Source: Hyphomicrobiales bacterium (lineage in GTDB: Bacteria; Pseudomonadota; Alphaproteobacteria; Rhizobiales; Beijerinckiaceae). Taken from it: a DNA stretch of 64,000 bases. Below the pieces are notes generated by a model. That model did not search any database and was not told the origin of the DNA. It was given only the letters and a program-made list of their open reading frames with translations. The stretch's first letter is position 1, and every line of letters starts with the position of its first letter. Of this stretch, positions 26,279 to 36,842 are shown one piece after another. The position numbers and the translations under genes are program-made. The stretch covers positions 62,001 to 126,000 of the forward strand of contig JAIXTP010000027.1 in NCBI GenBank assembly GCA_027483895.1. The letters run 5' to 3'.

Positions 26279-28330
26279 TCAGCGGCCGCCGCGTTTCAGG
26301 TCGCTGTCGAGCAGCAGCGTCGTCTTCTCGCCGAGCCGGCTGCGGTAGACCTGAAGGTTTTCCAACACCCGCTGAACGTAGTTGCGCGTCTCGGAAAAGG
26401 GAATGCGCTCCACCCAGTCCACCGGATCGACGCTCGGGTCGCGCGGGTCGCCATAGGCCTCGACCCATTTCTTCACATTGCCCGGGCCCGCATTGTAGGC
26501 GGCGATCGCGAGGATGTAGGAGCCGTTGTAATTGTCGACGAGCCGGCCGAGATGGGCCGAGCCCAGCGTGACGTTGTAGCTCGGATCGGTCAGGCGCGAC
26601 GCATCGAAGCCGATGCCGACCTTCGACGCTTCGATACGCGCGGTGGCGGGCATCAGCTGCATGAGGCCGCGCGCGCCGGCCGAGGAGGCGGCCCGCGGAT
26701 CGAAGGCGCTTTCCTGCCGCGTGATGGCGAAGACGAGCGACTTCTCGACTGGGCTGTCGCCGAGCGCATCGCGCGGAATGCCGAAGACCGGGAAGGCGTG
26801 CTGGTTGAGCGCGATGCCGCGCTGGGTCGCGGCCTTGCCGACGACGAGCACGGCCCGAGCGTCGCCCCGCGCGGCCGCTATGTCGGCCAGCGCGTCGAGC
26901 GAGCCGACATCCGTGAGGTTCTGCGCCAGATCCGCGATCAGGGGCATCGCGAGGTCGCGCTCGTCGGCATCGTAGAGCATGGTGACGGCCCGGAGCGCGG
27001 GCATCGCGGCGCTCGACGCGCTGCCCTGCTGCATGGGGATCGTCATGTCGCGGTGATTGATCTTCGCGCGGGCGAGCTGCCCGTAATAGGTGGTCGGATG
27101 GGCGGCCGCGCGCTGATAGAAGGCCGCCGCATTGCCGTGCCCGGCTTCCGCCGCGCGGCCCTGCCAATAGGAGGCGCGGGCGATCGAGATCGGCGTCGTC
27201 GCGACCTGCGCCGCGCGATTGAAATGCTTCTGCGCGGTGGCGGCGTCGTTGAGGCCGCGCAGCGCGATCCAGCCCGCATGGAATTCCGCCTCGACCTTGG
27301 TCGCGGCGCTCTCGGCGTTGTGGCCCGAGGCGACCTTGTAGGCGAGCTGAAGCTGCCCGGAATCGATGAGCTTGCGCGCGACGAGGCGACGCTCGGTCCA
27401 CCAATCGTCGCCGTGATGCGCTTCGACGGCATCCGGCACGGCGGCCAGCGCCTGCGCGGCTTCGACTGCCTTGTCGGACCGGCGCAGATACTGGACCTGC
27501 GCGTAGAGAGCGAGGGGCTGCGAACGGAGCTTCGCGGGGATGGCGGCCAGCGCCGAAGGCGCGGAGCCGGATTTCTGGCCGACGGCGGCGGCGGCGCGCG
27601 CGATCGCCACTTCCTCCGGCCCGACATAGGCCGCCGCGCGCAGGGCGCCCTCGTAATTCTCCGCGAAGATCAGCATCTCGACGCGGCGGTGATGATCCGC
27701 CTTGCGGAGCGTTTCGCCATAGGCGGCGAGGAAGCGCTGTTCGAGATCGCGGCCGAAGCTGTCGTTCGTCCAGGCGCCGCGGACGAGTTCGACGGCCTGA
27801 TGATCCTGGCCCGAAGCGCGCAGCGCGTTGGCGAGGGCGAGCTTGCCGCCCGGGGTCACGGGCTTCGCCTTCGCGAAGAACTTCTTGAGTTCGGCGGGCG
27901 AGCGGTTCTCGGCGACGAGGGCTTCTTCGGCACGGCGGCGCAGATTGCCGCGGGTGGGCCATTCCGGGAAGGCTTCGAGAAAATCGGCGATCCGCTCGAA
28001 GCCCGCATTGCTGCCGGCCGCGCGGATGGCGGCCCATTCGGCGAGAGCGCGGGCGGTCTGATCGTTCAATTCGCGCGCGGCGGCGTCGCCCGTCGGGATC
28101 TCTCCCTGACGATAGGCGGCGAGCGCGCGCTTGAGCCGCGCGCTTTCGGAAGAGCTCAGCCCGCGGATGTCGGAAGAGGTGCGGCCCGTGGCCAAGGACC
28201 CGGTGCGCTCGGCATTGCCGCCCGACAGGAAGGAGAAGAGCCCTTCGAGCGCGGCGGCCGGCGGCGGAGACAGCACGACGCCCGCGAGAAGCAGCGCTGC
28301 GCAGGTTCTGACAGGGGTGAGACGCTTCAT
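26279..28330 (-). CDS. Soluble lytic murein transglycosylase (Slt70-like)
   Basis: The protein has 683 residues from the ATG at 28330 ([17 protein letters not shown] signal peptide). A long alpha-helical U-shaped region (about 70-500, tetratricopeptide-like) leads to the SLT domain with catalytic E540 in RQESAFDP, then [10 protein letters not shown] and [13 protein letters not shown]. It cleaves peptidoglycan glycan strands, forming 1,6-anhydromuramic ends, in the periplasm. An open frame extends further upstream but runs antisense through dapA and is not real. The slt-dapA divergent pair is common in this order. Confidence 0.92.
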   Translation of the reverse strand: MKRLTPVRTCAALLLAGVVLSPPPAAALEGLFSFLSGGNAERTGSLATGRTSSDIRGLSSSESARLKRALAAYRQGEIPTGDAAARELNDQTARALAEWAAIRAAGSNAGFERIADFLEAFPEWPTRGNLRRRAEEALVAENRSPAELKKFFAKAKPVTPGGKLALANALRASGQDHQAVELVRGAWTNDSFGRDLEQRFLAAYGETLRKADHHRRVEMLIFAENYEGALRAAAYVGPEEVAIARAAAAVGQKSGSAPSALAAIPAKLRSQPLALYAQVQYLRRSDKAVEAAQALAAVPDAVEAHHGDDWWTERRLVARKLIDSGQLQLAYKVASGHNAESAATKVEAEFHAGWIALRGLNDAATAQKHFNRAAQVATTPISIARASYWQGRAAEAGHGNAAAFYQRAAAHPTTYYGQLARAKINHRDMTIPMQQGSASSAAMPALRAVTMLYDADERDLAMPLIADLAQNLTDVGSLDALADIAAARGDARAVLVVGKAATQRGIALNQHAFPVFGIPRDALGDSPVEKSLVFAITRQESAFDPRAASSAGARGLMQLMPATARIEASKVGIGFDASRLTDPSYNVTLGSAHLGRLVDNYNGSYILAIAAYNAGPGNVKKWVEAYGDPRDPSVDPVDWVERIPFSETRNYVQRVLENLQVYRSRLGEKTTLLLDSDLKRGGR

Positions 28331-28522
28331 GCCGCCGGTATCCTCAACGCAACGCTTCCGGAAGGTATGGCGGCGTCTTCTTACCGAAACGCTAACCACG
28401 ATAGCGGAGCGGGCCCGCGATGTCTCGGGCCCCTTTCCCCGACCCTGCCGAGGGTCTATGTGTCGGCTCGACGACGCGCGAAGGCGCGCGAGGTAATGCG
28501 ACGGGTGGAGATGGAGAGGCCC

Positions 28523-29416
28523 ATGGCGAAGAGCCGCATGTTCAGGGGGTCCTATACGGCTCTCGTGACGCCGTTCCGGGACGGTTCGGTCGATGAGGAC
28601 GCCTTCCGCTCGCTCGTGAACTGGCAGATCGAGGAAGGCACGCACGGCCTCGTGCCCGTGGGCACGACCGGCGAGAGCCCGACCCTTTCGCATGACGAGC
28701 ACAAGCGCGTCGTGGAAATCTGCATCAAGGAAGCCAAGGGCCGCGTGCCGGTCATCGCGGGCGCGGGCTCGAACAACACCCGCGAAGCGGTGGAACTGTC
28801 GAAGCATGCCGAAAAGGCCGGCGCCGACGCCGTGCTGATCGTGACGCCCTATTACAACAAGCCGGTGCAGGAAGGCCTCTACCAGCACTTCAAGGCCATC
28901 AACGACGCGATCGGCATTCCGATCATCATCTACAACATCCCGCCGCGCTCGGTGATCGACATGTCGGTCGACACGATGAAGCGGCTTTATGAACTGAAGA
29001 ACATCGCGGGCGTGAAGGACGCGACGGGCAATGTCGCGCGCATCTCGCTGCAGCGGCAGGCCATGGGCCCCGATTTCGTCCAGCTTTCGGGCGACGACAT
29101 CATCGCCATGCCGTCGGTGGCGGCGGGCGCGCACGGCACGATCTCGGTCGTATCGAACGTGGCGCCGCGCCTCTCGGCCGAGCGCATGAACGCCGCGCTC
29201 GCGGGCGACATGACGAAGGCGCTCGCGATGCAGGACAAGCTCGTGCCGCTCGACGTCGCGATCTTCCTCGAGCCCGGGCTCGCGGGCGCGAAATGCGGCC
29301 TTTCGATCCTCGGCCGCATGACCGAGGAAGTCCGCCTGCCGCTGATGGCGGTGACCGAGCCGACCCGCGCCCGCATCCGCGCGGCGATGGTCCATGCCGG
29401 CCTGATCGACGGCTGA
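28523..29416 (+). CDS. dapA: 4-hydroxy-tetrahydrodipicolinate synthase
   Basis: The 297-residue enzyme condenses pyruvate with aspartate semialdehyde in lysine and diaminopimelate synthesis. The Schiff-base lysine is K165 (AGVKDATGN), and Y137 (IIYNIPPRS), Y111 and T48-T49 (PVGTTGES) complete the active site. GGAGAGG precedes the ATG at 28523 by 4 bases; a further upstream in-frame Met is possible. smpB follows after 19 bases. Confidence 0.95.
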   Translation: MAKSRMFRGSYTALVTPFRDGSVDEDAFRSLVNWQIEEGTHGLVPVGTTGESPTLSHDEHKRVVEICIKEAKGRVPVIAGAGSNNTREAVELSKHAEKAGADAVLIVTPYYNKPVQEGLYQHFKAINDAIGIPIIIYNIPPRSVIDMSVDTMKRLYELKNIAGVKDATGNVARISLQRQAMGPDFVQLSGDDIIAMPSVAAGAHGTISVVSNVAPRLSAERMNAALAGDMTKALAMQDKLVPLDVAIFLEPGLAGAKCGLSILGRMTEEVRLPLMAVTEPTRARIRAAMVHAGLIDG

Positions 29417-29435
29417 GGGAGGTCGAACGCGCGCG

Positions 29436-29909
29436 ATGGCGAAGAAGGAGCCCTCGAACTTCAAGATCGCGGCGGACAACCGCAAGGCGCGGTTCCACTA
29501 CGAGATCGGGCAGACCTTCGAGGCCGGCATCGCGCTGACCGGAACCGAGGTGAAGTCGCTCAGGGGCGGCAAATCCACCATCGGCGAGAGCTATGCGGGG
29601 GTGAAGGACGACGAGCTCTGGCTCGTGAACGCCTTCATCCCCGAATATCTGGAAGCGAACCGCTTCAACCACGAGCCCAAACGGCCGCGGAAGCTGCTGC
29701 TCAATCGCAGCGAGCTGAACAAGATGATCGGCGCGGTGCAGCGCGAGGGCATGACCATCGTGCCGCTGAAGATCTATTTCAACGAAAAGGGCCGCGCGAA
29801 GGTCGAGCTGGCGCTGGCGCGCGGCAAGAAGCTGCACGACAAGCGCGAGACCGAGAAAGAACGCGACTGGAACCGGGACAAGGCCCGGTTGATGCGCGAC
29901 AAGGGTTGA
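29436..29909 (+). CDS. smpB: SsrA-binding protein
   Basis: The 157-residue protein binds tmRNA and brings it to stalled ribosomes (trans-translation). Marks are [12 protein letters not shown], the [14 protein letters not shown] strand, and the basic tail [16 protein letters not shown]. Length is standard. No tmRNA gene is in the window. Confidence 0.96.
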   Translation: MAKKEPSNFKIAADNRKARFHYEIGQTFEAGIALTGTEVKSLRGGKSTIGESYAGVKDDELWLVNAFIPEYLEANRFNHEPKRPRKLLLNRSELNKMIGAVQREGMTIVPLKIYFNEKGRAKVELALARGKKLHDKRETEKERDWNRDKARLMRDKG

Positions 29910-29911
29910 GC

Positions 29912-30769
29912 ATGGCTCCCGACATTCTCGACGGCTGCGGCGATCTTCTTGCCGGGTACGACATGCTCGTCTGCGACCTCTGGGGCGTGGTGCATGACGG
30001 CGTGCGGGCGCTCGACGCCGCCTGCGACGCGCTGATCCGCTTCCGGCAGGGCGGCGGCACGGTGGTGCTGCTGTCGAACGCCCCGATGCCCTCCCATGTC
30101 ACGGCGCGCTTCATCGACCGGATCGGCGTGTCGCGCGAGGCCTATGACCGGCTCGTGACCTCGGGCGACCTCACCCTCGAAGTGCTCGCCGCGAAGGGCA
30201 TGTCGCGCGTGCATCATCTCGGCCCGGAAAAGCGCGACGACGCGCTGTTCGAGACGATCGAGCGCGTGCCGCTCGCCCGCGCCGACGCGATCGTCTGTTC
30301 GGGGCTCGAAGACGACGAGAACGAGACCGCCGAGCATTACCGCGACCGGCTGCTCGTCGCGCGCGAGGCGGACCTCGTTCTGGTCTGCGCCAATCCCGAT
30401 CTCTCCGTCGAGGTGGGCGGCGTGTCCTACCCCTGCGCGGGCGCGATCGCGGCGCTTTACGAGGAGATGGGCGGGGAAGTCGTCTGGTGCGGCAAGCCGC
30501 ATGCGCCCGCCTATGTCGCCGCGTTCTCGGCGGGCGAGGCGGCACGCGGCCGTTCCGTCGAGCGCGCGCGCATTCTCGGCATCGGCGATGCGCTGAGGAC
30601 CGACATCGCGGGTGCAGGCCGGGCGGGCATCGATGCGCTGATGATCGGCAGCGGGCTGCATCGGCACGAGATCTGGACCGGCGATGCCATCGATCCCGCC
30701 AAGGCGCGGGCGCTCGTCGCCGCCAGCGGACTGCCGTGCCGGGCCGTCAGCCCCTGGCTGAGCTGGTAG
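29912..30769 (+). CDS. HAD-family hydrolase (TIGR01459/NagD-like)
   Basis: The protein has 285 residues from the ATG at 29912. HAD motifs are CDLWGVVHDG (nucleophile Asp), LLSNAP (motif II), GKPHAPAY (motif III Lys) and LGIGDALRTDIAGA (motif IV acids). The spacing matches the class IIA group and the TIGR01459 subfamily seen in Alphaproteobacteria. It probably dephosphorylates a small sugar phosphate or nucleotide; the substrate is unknown. It starts two bases after smpB. Confidence 0.85.
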   Translation: MAPDILDGCGDLLAGYDMLVCDLWGVVHDGVRALDAACDALIRFRQGGGTVVLLSNAPMPSHVTARFIDRIGVSREAYDRLVTSGDLTLEVLAAKGMSRVHHLGPEKRDDALFETIERVPLARADAIVCSGLEDDENETAEHYRDRLLVAREADLVLVCANPDLSVEVGGVSYPCAGAIAALYEEMGGEVVWCGKPHAPAYVAAFSAGEAARGRSVERARILGIGDALRTDIAGAGRAGIDALMIGSGLHRHEIWTGDAIDPAKARALVAASGLPCRAVSPWLSW

Positions 30770-30772
30770 CGG

Positions 30773-33088
30773 TCATGCGCCGCCCGAAAGCTTCCCGACG
30801 ATCTCGCGCCATGCGCCCCTGAAGGGCCGGAAGACGAAGCGGATCGTGTGCTTGCCGGCCGGAACCGCCACGGCGCGGAACAACAGGTTCGCGCGCAGCA
30901 AGGGCCGTTCCTCCCCGTCGACTTCGACCGCCCACCACGGATGCCACATGTCGTTGAGCACGAGCACGCCGCCCGCGCGGCTCTCGGCCTCCACGGTGAC
31001 GGCGTTGGTGCCGTAAGCGAGGATGCGCGCGCTGCCCGTGGAGCCGGGCTTGATCGCGGCTGCGTCCTGCGGGGCGAGAAGCGCGGTGGTGCGCGGGTCG
31101 AAGCCCGGCCAGCGGCCCGTCTTCAGGATCGCGTCGAAATCGGCGGGGCGCGCCTCGCCGGCGAAGAGGACGCGGGGCAATGCGCGCGGGTTCTCGTAGA
31201 CGAATCCGTCCGCCGTCGTGCCGACCAGCAGCAGGTCGCCCGGCTTGAGGGTCTTGTCGATCTCGCCGATCGGCACGCCCGTGGCGACGAAACGCAGGCC
31301 GAGCATGTCCGCGAGTTGCGAGCGATAGGAGGGCAGGGCGGGCGCGAAGCTCTTCTGCGAGGCGAGGGCGGCATGGTCCTGCGCGCCCGTCGCGGCCGTG
31401 TACAGGCCGAGCCGCAGCGGATTGTAGCCGAGCGTGTTGTCGAGCCGGTGGACGAGGCTCGCATTCGGCCAGTGGAAGCCGAGGCCGACGAGTTCCACCC
31501 GGTCGCGCCGGTCGGGCGCGGCGTTCTCGGCGAGCTTCCTGCGCAGAAGGGCGATGGTCGCGTTCTGCGACGTCGGTTCGAGCACGTCGTAGACGGACGG
31601 CGGCAGGGCGGTGGATTCGTTGGGGCGGTTGTTGAGCGCGAGATCCGCGGTGATCAGACCGGCCAAGGCGACGCCGACCAGCAACGGATAACGCGGATTG
31701 AGCCGCTCGGCCGCGAGCAGCGCGAGGGCGGCAAGGGTCAGGCAGGCCGCCCCGGTCCCCAGCGGCCACAGCGCGAGGGCGAGACGGTCCTTGAGGATCG
31801 CGACGGCGAGCGCCGTACCGAGCGCGGCCGCAAGCAGCAGGGCGAAGAGCAGCAGCCGCTCTTTCGTGCGGGCGAGCAGGCCGTCGCGCATCAGGCGCGA
31901 GACGCCGTAGCCGCCGAGGATCGCGGCGATCGCGCCGAGATGGAACGTGGCGTCCGCCGGCCTGCGGAAGAGGTCCGCCCCGGGGATGATCTTGAACATC
32001 CACGCGAAGGCCGGGGTGTAGCGGCCGAGCGCGTAGAGCAGCAGCACGACGAAGGCGACGAGGAAGATGCGGATCTCGCGCGCCTTGAATCCGCCTCTGA
32101 GAAGTCCGGCCCAAAGCATTGCGACGACAGGGATCGCACCGAAATAGATCGCGCTCATATTGCGCGCGAGAAACAGATCGACAGGCCCCCAGGCCGGGCT
32201 CGGCGGACCCCAGTAATCGGCGAGCGGACCGTCGACGCCGAATAGGTTCGCGACGAAGGCGGTGAGGAGCGCCGCAGGGTGCAGCGAGCCGCGTTCCGCG
32301 CCCGCGAGATCGATGGAAGGGCGGTTCGAGACGCCCGAGAGAAGGGCGGTGAGCACGAAGGGAACGACGGCGACGGCGAGCCCCGTGAGCGTCGCCGAGC
32401 CGACGGCGGGGAGACTGCGGCGCAGGCTCGTGAAAAAGGCGCCGCTCTCCTGCCAGCGGCCGAGCGCGAACAGGATCAGAAGCCACGCGCCGAGCCAGCC
32501 GACCTGATCGCGGCCGAGCACCATGAGCGCCGCGAGAAGGCCCGTCAGCGCCCCATAGCGCCACGAGGCGCGGTCGATGGCGCGGGTCATCGCCCAGAGC
32601 GCGAGCGGCCACCAGGCGAGGCTGATGATCTGCCCGGTATGCTGGATCCGCCAAGCGGCCGAACCGCCATGGGCGAAGGCGATCGCGGCGACCAGCGCGC
32701 CCGCCCAATGCCAGCCGCGGTCGCGGAACAGGAGAAGAATGCCGATTCCGCCCGCAGCGAGCATGCCGAACACGACCGCATCGGCCTCGCGCAGCGAAGG
32801 CGTGCCCAAGGCCGCGATGAGCCAATGCGGCGGCGAGAAGATCAGCGATTGCGGATCGGCCGCATGCGGCGTCCCGGCGAAAACGTAAGGATTCCAGAGC
32901 GGTATTTCGCCGGCTTGAATCGAAGAGGCAAGCAGCGCCAGCTGCGGCTGGAAATGGGCCTTCGCGTCCCACGGAATGGTGACGGCGCCCGACAGCCACG
33001 GGAAGGCGAGCGCCGCCCAAGCGAGCGCGAAGAGAACGAGAGTCCGGGCGAGCGGGAACGCGGCCTGCGGAGCGGGACGACGGGCCAC
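30773..33088 (-). CDS. Large membrane protein, YfhO-like
   Basis: The 771-residue protein has about twelve to thirteen membrane segments in its first two thirds (to about 480), then a soluble C-terminal domain. The N-terminal region PWDAKAHFQPQLALLASSIQAGEIPLWNP matches the YfhO/GT-C-type family in which an early periplasmic loop with acidic residues is catalytic. The C-terminus has the beta-rich NDMWHPWWAVEVDGEERPLLRANLLFRAV motif common in these proteins. Family members are linked to glycosylation of envelope polymers. The target is unknown. It lies 13 bases downstream of ribA on the same strand. Confidence 0.75.
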   Translation of the reverse strand: MARRPAPQAAFPLARTLVLFALAWAALAFPWLSGAVTIPWDAKAHFQPQLALLASSIQAGEIPLWNPYVFAGTPHAADPQSLIFSPPHWLIAALGTPSLREADAVVFGMLAAGGIGILLLFRDRGWHWAGALVAAIAFAHGGSAAWRIQHTGQIISLAWWPLALWAMTRAIDRASWRYGALTGLLAALMVLGRDQVGWLGAWLLILFALGRWQESGAFFTSLRRSLPAVGSATLTGLAVAVVPFVLTALLSGVSNRPSIDLAGAERGSLHPAALLTAFVANLFGVDGPLADYWGPPSPAWGPVDLFLARNMSAIYFGAIPVVAMLWAGLLRGGFKAREIRIFLVAFVVLLLYALGRYTPAFAWMFKIIPGADLFRRPADATFHLGAIAAILGGYGVSRLMRDGLLARTKERLLLFALLLAAALGTALAVAILKDRLALALWPLGTGAACLTLAALALLAAERLNPRYPLLVGVALAGLITADLALNNRPNESTALPPSVYDVLEPTSQNATIALLRRKLAENAAPDRRDRVELVGLGFHWPNASLVHRLDNTLGYNPLRLGLYTAATGAQDHAALASQKSFAPALPSYRSQLADMLGLRFVATGVPIGEIDKTLKPGDLLLVGTTADGFVYENPRALPRVLFAGEARPADFDAILKTGRWPGFDPRTTALLAPQDAAAIKPGSTGSARILAYGTNAVTVEAESRAGGVLVLNDMWHPWWAVEVDGEERPLLRANLLFRAVAVPAGKHTIRFVFRPFRGAWREIVGKLSGGA

Positions 33089-33101
33089 GGGGAAGAAGGG
33101 G

Positions 33102-34220
33102 TCAGTCCGTCACGGTGAGGCGTGCGCGCAGCGCCTCGACATCGATCAGATGGCCCGCCTTGTCGCGCTTGGACGCGAGGTAATGAACGTTCTCATGGGT
33201 CGGGCGACCGATGACGCGCTCATGCGAGACGACCTCGATGCCCGCCCGTTTCACGGCGCCGATCTTTTCGGGATTGTTCGTGAGCAGCTTCACCTGCTTC
33301 ACGCCGAGCCGGCGCAGCATTTCGGCGGCGAAGTCGAAACGGCGCTGGTCGAGATCGAAGCCGAGCACTTCGTCGGCGTCGTAGGTGTCCCAGCCTTGGC
33401 TCTGCAGCTTGTAGGCGCGGATCTTGTTGGCGAGCCCGTTGCCGCGGCCTTCCTGGTCCAGATAGAGCAGCACGCCGCCGCCGTTCTCCGCCATCCAGCG
33501 CACGGTGCCGCGCAGCTGGTCGCCGCAGTCGCATTTCAGCGAGCCGAAGAGATCGCCGGTGAGGCAGGCCGAGTGCAGGCGCACGGGCACGGGTGCGTCG
33601 AAATCCGGGCTGCCGACGACGATGGCGACCTGATCGCGCAGGCCTTCGCCACCGCGGAACACGACGAATTCCGTCGGGGCGGCCTCGAGCGGGACCGGAG
33701 CGCGGCTGACGATGTGCAGGCCGGTGGCGGCGTTGCGGCGGTATTTGGCGATCGCTTCGGGGGTGACGGCGGCGAGCGCGTCGACCCGCGCCGTGGCCCC
33801 GAGCGGGACGACGACGAGCGCGGGCAGGATCAGCGACAGGGCGGCGAGTTCGAGCGCGGCGCGATCGATCTCGCGCGCGGCCGAGACGGGGGCGTCGGCC
33901 TTGGCGTCGAGCTTGAGCGCGAGCGTCTCGATGCGGGAGGCATCGATCCGGGGAAGGGCGAAGCTGCCGGGGTCCTGCCGGTCGAGCCCGAGCCGGCGCA
34001 GGCGCGCGGCGGGGAGCACGAGCCGGGCGCCGCCCGCGGAGATCTCGTCGAGCGTTTCGCCGATGCGCTGCTCCAGCGCCTCGACGCCCAGAACGATCAC
34101 GTCGCCCTCGCCGGATTCCAGAAGAACCGGACGGCCCGATCGCATTTCGGAGACGGCGCGTTCGACGGCCGTCATGTCCGCATCGTCGAAAAGGCGCAGC
34201 ACGGCTTGAGGTTTGTTCAT
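33102..34220 (-). CDS. ribA: GTP cyclohydrolase II with degenerate RibB-like N-terminus
   Basis: The protein has 372 residues from the ATG at 34220. The C-terminal domain (about 165-365) is GTP cyclohydrolase II, the first step of riboflavin synthesis: zinc ligands C219, C230 and C232 in HSACLTGDLFGSLKCDCGDQ, then DQEGRGNGLANKIRAY and LTNNPEKIGA. The first 160 residues resemble the DHBP-synthase fold but read LLESGEGD where active RibB has RENEGD, so this half is probably structural. A ribB must lie elsewhere. Confidence 0.88.
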   Translation of the reverse strand: MNKPQAVLRLFDDADMTAVERAVSEMRSGRPVLLESGEGDVIVLGVEALEQRIGETLDEISAGGARLVLPAARLRRLGLDRQDPGSFALPRIDASRIETLALKLDAKADAPVSAAREIDRAALELAALSLILPALVVVPLGATARVDALAAVTPEAIAKYRRNAATGLHIVSRAPVPLEAAPTEFVVFRGGEGLRDQVAIVVGSPDFDAPVPVRLHSACLTGDLFGSLKCDCGDQLRGTVRWMAENGGGVLLYLDQEGRGNGLANKIRAYKLQSQGWDTYDADEVLGFDLDQRRFDFAAEMLRRLGVKQVKLLTNNPEKIGAVKRAGIEVVSHERVIGRPTHENVHYLASKRDKAGHLIDVEALRARLTVTD

Positions 34221-34398
34221 TCCGGCGTCTCTGATCGAACTCTCTGAGCGGACCGTCAATTAGGCGTCGGGCCCGAGCATTCAAGGAGCGGCACTTCGGG
34301 CGATGGATCCTTCCCGATGGCGTCCCTATACCATAATCTTACGATGACCGAGCGTTATTCGTGCAAACGCCCTTTTGCTCGGCGGTCGGGAGGTCGTC

Positions 34399-34953
34399 AT
34401 GGTCGATGCGGCTCTGCGGACGGAGGCGGCGGGATATTCCCCCGCTCAGAAATGGCTGCACTGGCTTCATGCCGCGATGATCCTCACATTGATCCCCGTC
34501 GGGATCGCGATGAGCGGCGCGGATCCGAGCCCGACGGTGAATGCCATGTACGAACTGCACAAATCCTTCGGGCTCACGGTGTTCGTGCTCGCCGTACTGC
34601 GCGTGGCCTTTCGGGTCGCGCACGGCGCGCCGGCCTATCCCGCCGATATGCCGGAGATGCAACGCCGGGCCGCGCATGCGGTTCATTGGCTGCTCTACGT
34701 TCTGATCGTCGTAACGCCCGTGCTCGGCTTCGTCGGCACCTCGATGTGCTGCAAGCCGGTGAACCTGTTCTGGACCGTTCCCGTGCCCTTCGGCTTCGAA
34801 GGGGCCGAGGCGACGGTGAAGATCGTGTTCGTGCTGCACAAGATCGCCGCGATCTCGCTGGCCGTTCTGGTGATCGGCCATATCGGCGCCGCGCTCTTCC
34901 ACGCGGTCGTGCGCCGCGACGGCATTTTCCAGCGGATGCTGCCGGGGCGCTGA
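34399..34953 (+). CDS. Cytochrome b561-type membrane protein
   Basis: This 184-residue protein has four membrane helices. Haem-ligand histidines are visible in KWLHWLHAAM, MYELHKSFG, AHAVHWLLY and FVLHKIAAI, as in the bacterial b561 (YodB/CybB) family. It probably passes electrons from ubiquinol to a periplasmic acceptor. GGGAGG precedes the ATG. It is a single gene between ribA and the divergent methyltransferase operon end. Confidence 0.88.
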   Translation: MVDAALRTEAAGYSPAQKWLHWLHAAMILTLIPVGIAMSGADPSPTVNAMYELHKSFGLTVFVLAVLRVAFRVAHGAPAYPADMPEMQRRAAHAVHWLLYVLIVVTPVLGFVGTSMCCKPVNLFWTVPVPFGFEGAEATVKIVFVLHKIAAISLAVLVIGHIGAALFHAVVRRDGIFQRMLPGR

Positions 34954-35793
34954 TCAACCGCGCGGCACGGCCCAGAGGTCGATATGGCCGACATCGTGGG
35001 TTTCGACCGGCGTCGCCGCCCATGAGGCGAGGGCGTCTTCCGCCACGCGGCCGGTCTCACGCACGGCCGAGGCGATGCCCTCGGACAGGGCGCGCATGAG
35101 AAGCGCATCCTGCGGGGCGGCGAGACGCCACGGCGTCGAGGCGGTCATCACCGCATAGCCCTGTGCCGCGAAGGTCTCGGCCATCACGGTGCCCGCCCGC
35201 GGCCCGGCGGCCGCGCCGAAGCCCTTGTCGGTCGCCTGATGCGCGTGGAAGGCCGCGAAGACGGCGGCGTCGGCCGGGTGCGAGGGCGAGCGGCTTTCGA
35301 CCCCGTCATAGGTGAGGACCGTGAAGAGCGGCAGACCGCGCGCGGCAAGCGCGGCGACGAAATGCGCGATCCACTCGTCCGACACGAGATCGAACAGGGC
35401 GGCGGCCGTGACGAGATCCGCCGGGCGGTCGAGCACCGCATCGAGCCCCGTGACGAGATCGGCCTGCCGGAAAGAGACGCGGATCGCCCGCCCCGACGTC
35501 TTCAGATGAAGGGCGTCGCCTTCGTTCCGCGCTTCGTCGGCCCAAGCGCGAAGCCGCTCGCGCGCCGCCTTCAGCAGGCGCGCATCATGGTCGACCAGCA
35601 TCCAATCCTGATCGGCCCCGAGAAGCGGGGCGAGGGCGCGCAGGTTCGAGCCCGCGCCGCAGCCGAGATCGGTGATGCGGACGGGGTCCTTCCCGGCGAG
35701 GGCGGCGGCGACCTTTCCGGCCAGCGCGGCATCGCGCGAGCGGTGATCGACGGGTTCGCGCAGCGCGAGCCATTCGGGACTGAAGCCGCTCAT
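34954..35793 (-). CDS. Class I SAM-dependent methyltransferase
   Basis: This 279-residue protein has motif I TDLGCGAGSNLRAL followed by WMLVDHD, the usual acid that holds the ribose of SAM. The start at 35793 overlaps the glycosyltransferase stop by 4 bases, making it the last gene of a four-gene operon. The methyl acceptor is unknown; by context it may be the small molecule assembled by the upstream genes. Confidence 0.8.
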   Translation of the reverse strand: MSGFSPEWLALREPVDHRSRDAALAGKVAAALAGKDPVRITDLGCGAGSNLRALAPLLGADQDWMLVDHDARLLKAARERLRAWADEARNEGDALHLKTSGRAIRVSFRQADLVTGLDAVLDRPADLVTAAALFDLVSDEWIAHFVAALAARGLPLFTVLTYDGVESRSPSHPADAAVFAAFHAHQATDKGFGAAAGPRAGTVMAETFAAQGYAVMTASTPWRLAAPQDALLMRALSEGIASAVRETGRVAEDALASWAATPVETHDVGHIDLWAVPRG

Positions 35794-36842
35794 GGGGCGA
35801 TCCTTTTCAACACCTCGGCCAGCGCCGCGGCCGTGTCGGTCCAGCGGGGCAGGGCGGAGCGGAGGGAGAGGGCCGCGCGCCGGGCCTCGTCGAGGCGGCC
35901 GGGGCGGTCGAGAAGGGACCCGAGGGCGTCGGCCAGCGCCGCCGGGTCGCCCGGCGGCACGCACCGGACGGCGGGCGCGGGAAAATCGAGCGCCGCCGGC
36001 ACCCCGGTCGTCGCGAGCACGGGAAGGCCGCGCGCGAGCGCTTCCGTCACCACCATGCCGTAGCCTTCGTAGCGGGAGGGGAACACGAAGAGATCGGCCC
36101 CGTCGAACAGGCGCGCGATGCCGTCTTCCGAGAGTGCGCCGGGCATGGCGATCCGCTCCGCGAGGCCCGCGCTTGCGATGCGGGCGCGCAGAAGGGCCGA
36201 AAGGTCGGGCGCGAAGCTCGTGCTGCCGGCGATGGTCGCCCGCCAGGGGCGGTCCGACAGACGCGTCAGGGCCTCGATGAGCACGTCATAGCCCTTGCGC
36301 GGCGAGACGGCGCCGAGAGCGACGAGATGACGGGGAGACCCGGCGGGCGAGCCGGAAGCCGCGGGCGCGTCCGCGACGCCGGGAACGGCGACCGAGAGAT
36401 CCGCGGGGGATACGCCGAAGCGCTCCACGAGAAGGCGACCGGTTTCGCGGCTCGACGCGACGACGGACACGGCATGGCGCAGGGCCTCGCGCTCGCTGGC
36501 AAGGAGAGCATCGATCCGCTCTGGCGAGAGGCCGGTCTCATAGGCGAGCGGATGATGCACGAGGGCGACGATCGGCCCGCGAGCGGCGGCGATCTCCTCC
36601 GGGCCGAAGGCGCCGTAGGCCAGTCCGTCGATCAGAAGGGGCTCGCCCGGGTCGCGCGCGGCCGATAAGGCGGCGGTCGCGCGCCGCGCGGCGGCGTCGG
36701 GAGCGGGCCATGATCCGGGCAGCCGGACATGCTCGACCGCGACGCCCTCGGCGGGCAGGCGTGCGAGCATCTCGCGGCCGTATCGATAGCCGCCGGTGGG
36801 GCTGTCGATGTCGCCCGGGATCAGGAAGGCGACGCGCTTCAT
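35790..36842 (-). CDS. Glycosyltransferase family 4
   Basis: The 350-residue protein has a GT-B fold. Marks are the N-terminal VAFLIPGDIDSPTGGYRYGREML and the C-terminal donor-site motif PSRYEGYGMVVTEALARGLPVLAT. RKGYDVLIEAL is typical of GT4 enzymes. It retains the anomeric configuration of an activated sugar. It overlaps both neighbours by 4 bases, so it acts in the same pathway as the pterin-synthase homologue. Confidence 0.85.
   Translation of the reverse strand: MKRVAFLIPGDIDSPTGGYRYGREMLARLPAEGVAVEHVRLPGSWPAPDAAARRATAALSAARDPGEPLLIDGLAYGAFGPEEIAAARGPIVALVHHPLAYETGLSPERIDALLASEREALRHAVSVVASSRETGRLLVERFGVSPADLSVAVPGVADAPAASGSPAGSPRHLVALGAVSPRKGYDVLIEALTRLSDRPWRATIAGSTSFAPDLSALLRARIASAGLAERIAMPGALSEDGIARLFDGADLFVFPSRYEGYGMVVTEALARGLPVLATTGVPAALDFPAPAVRCVPPGDPAALADALGSLLDRPGRLDEARRAALSLRSALPRWTDTAAALAEVLKRIAP

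Noticed and set aside
26279..29485. A very long minus-strand open frame covering dapA and the transglycosylase
   Set aside because: Only the part from the signal-peptide Met at 28330 downward is a real protein. The upstream half is antisense to dapA and reads as low-information Arg/His-rich sequence, an effect of high GC content.
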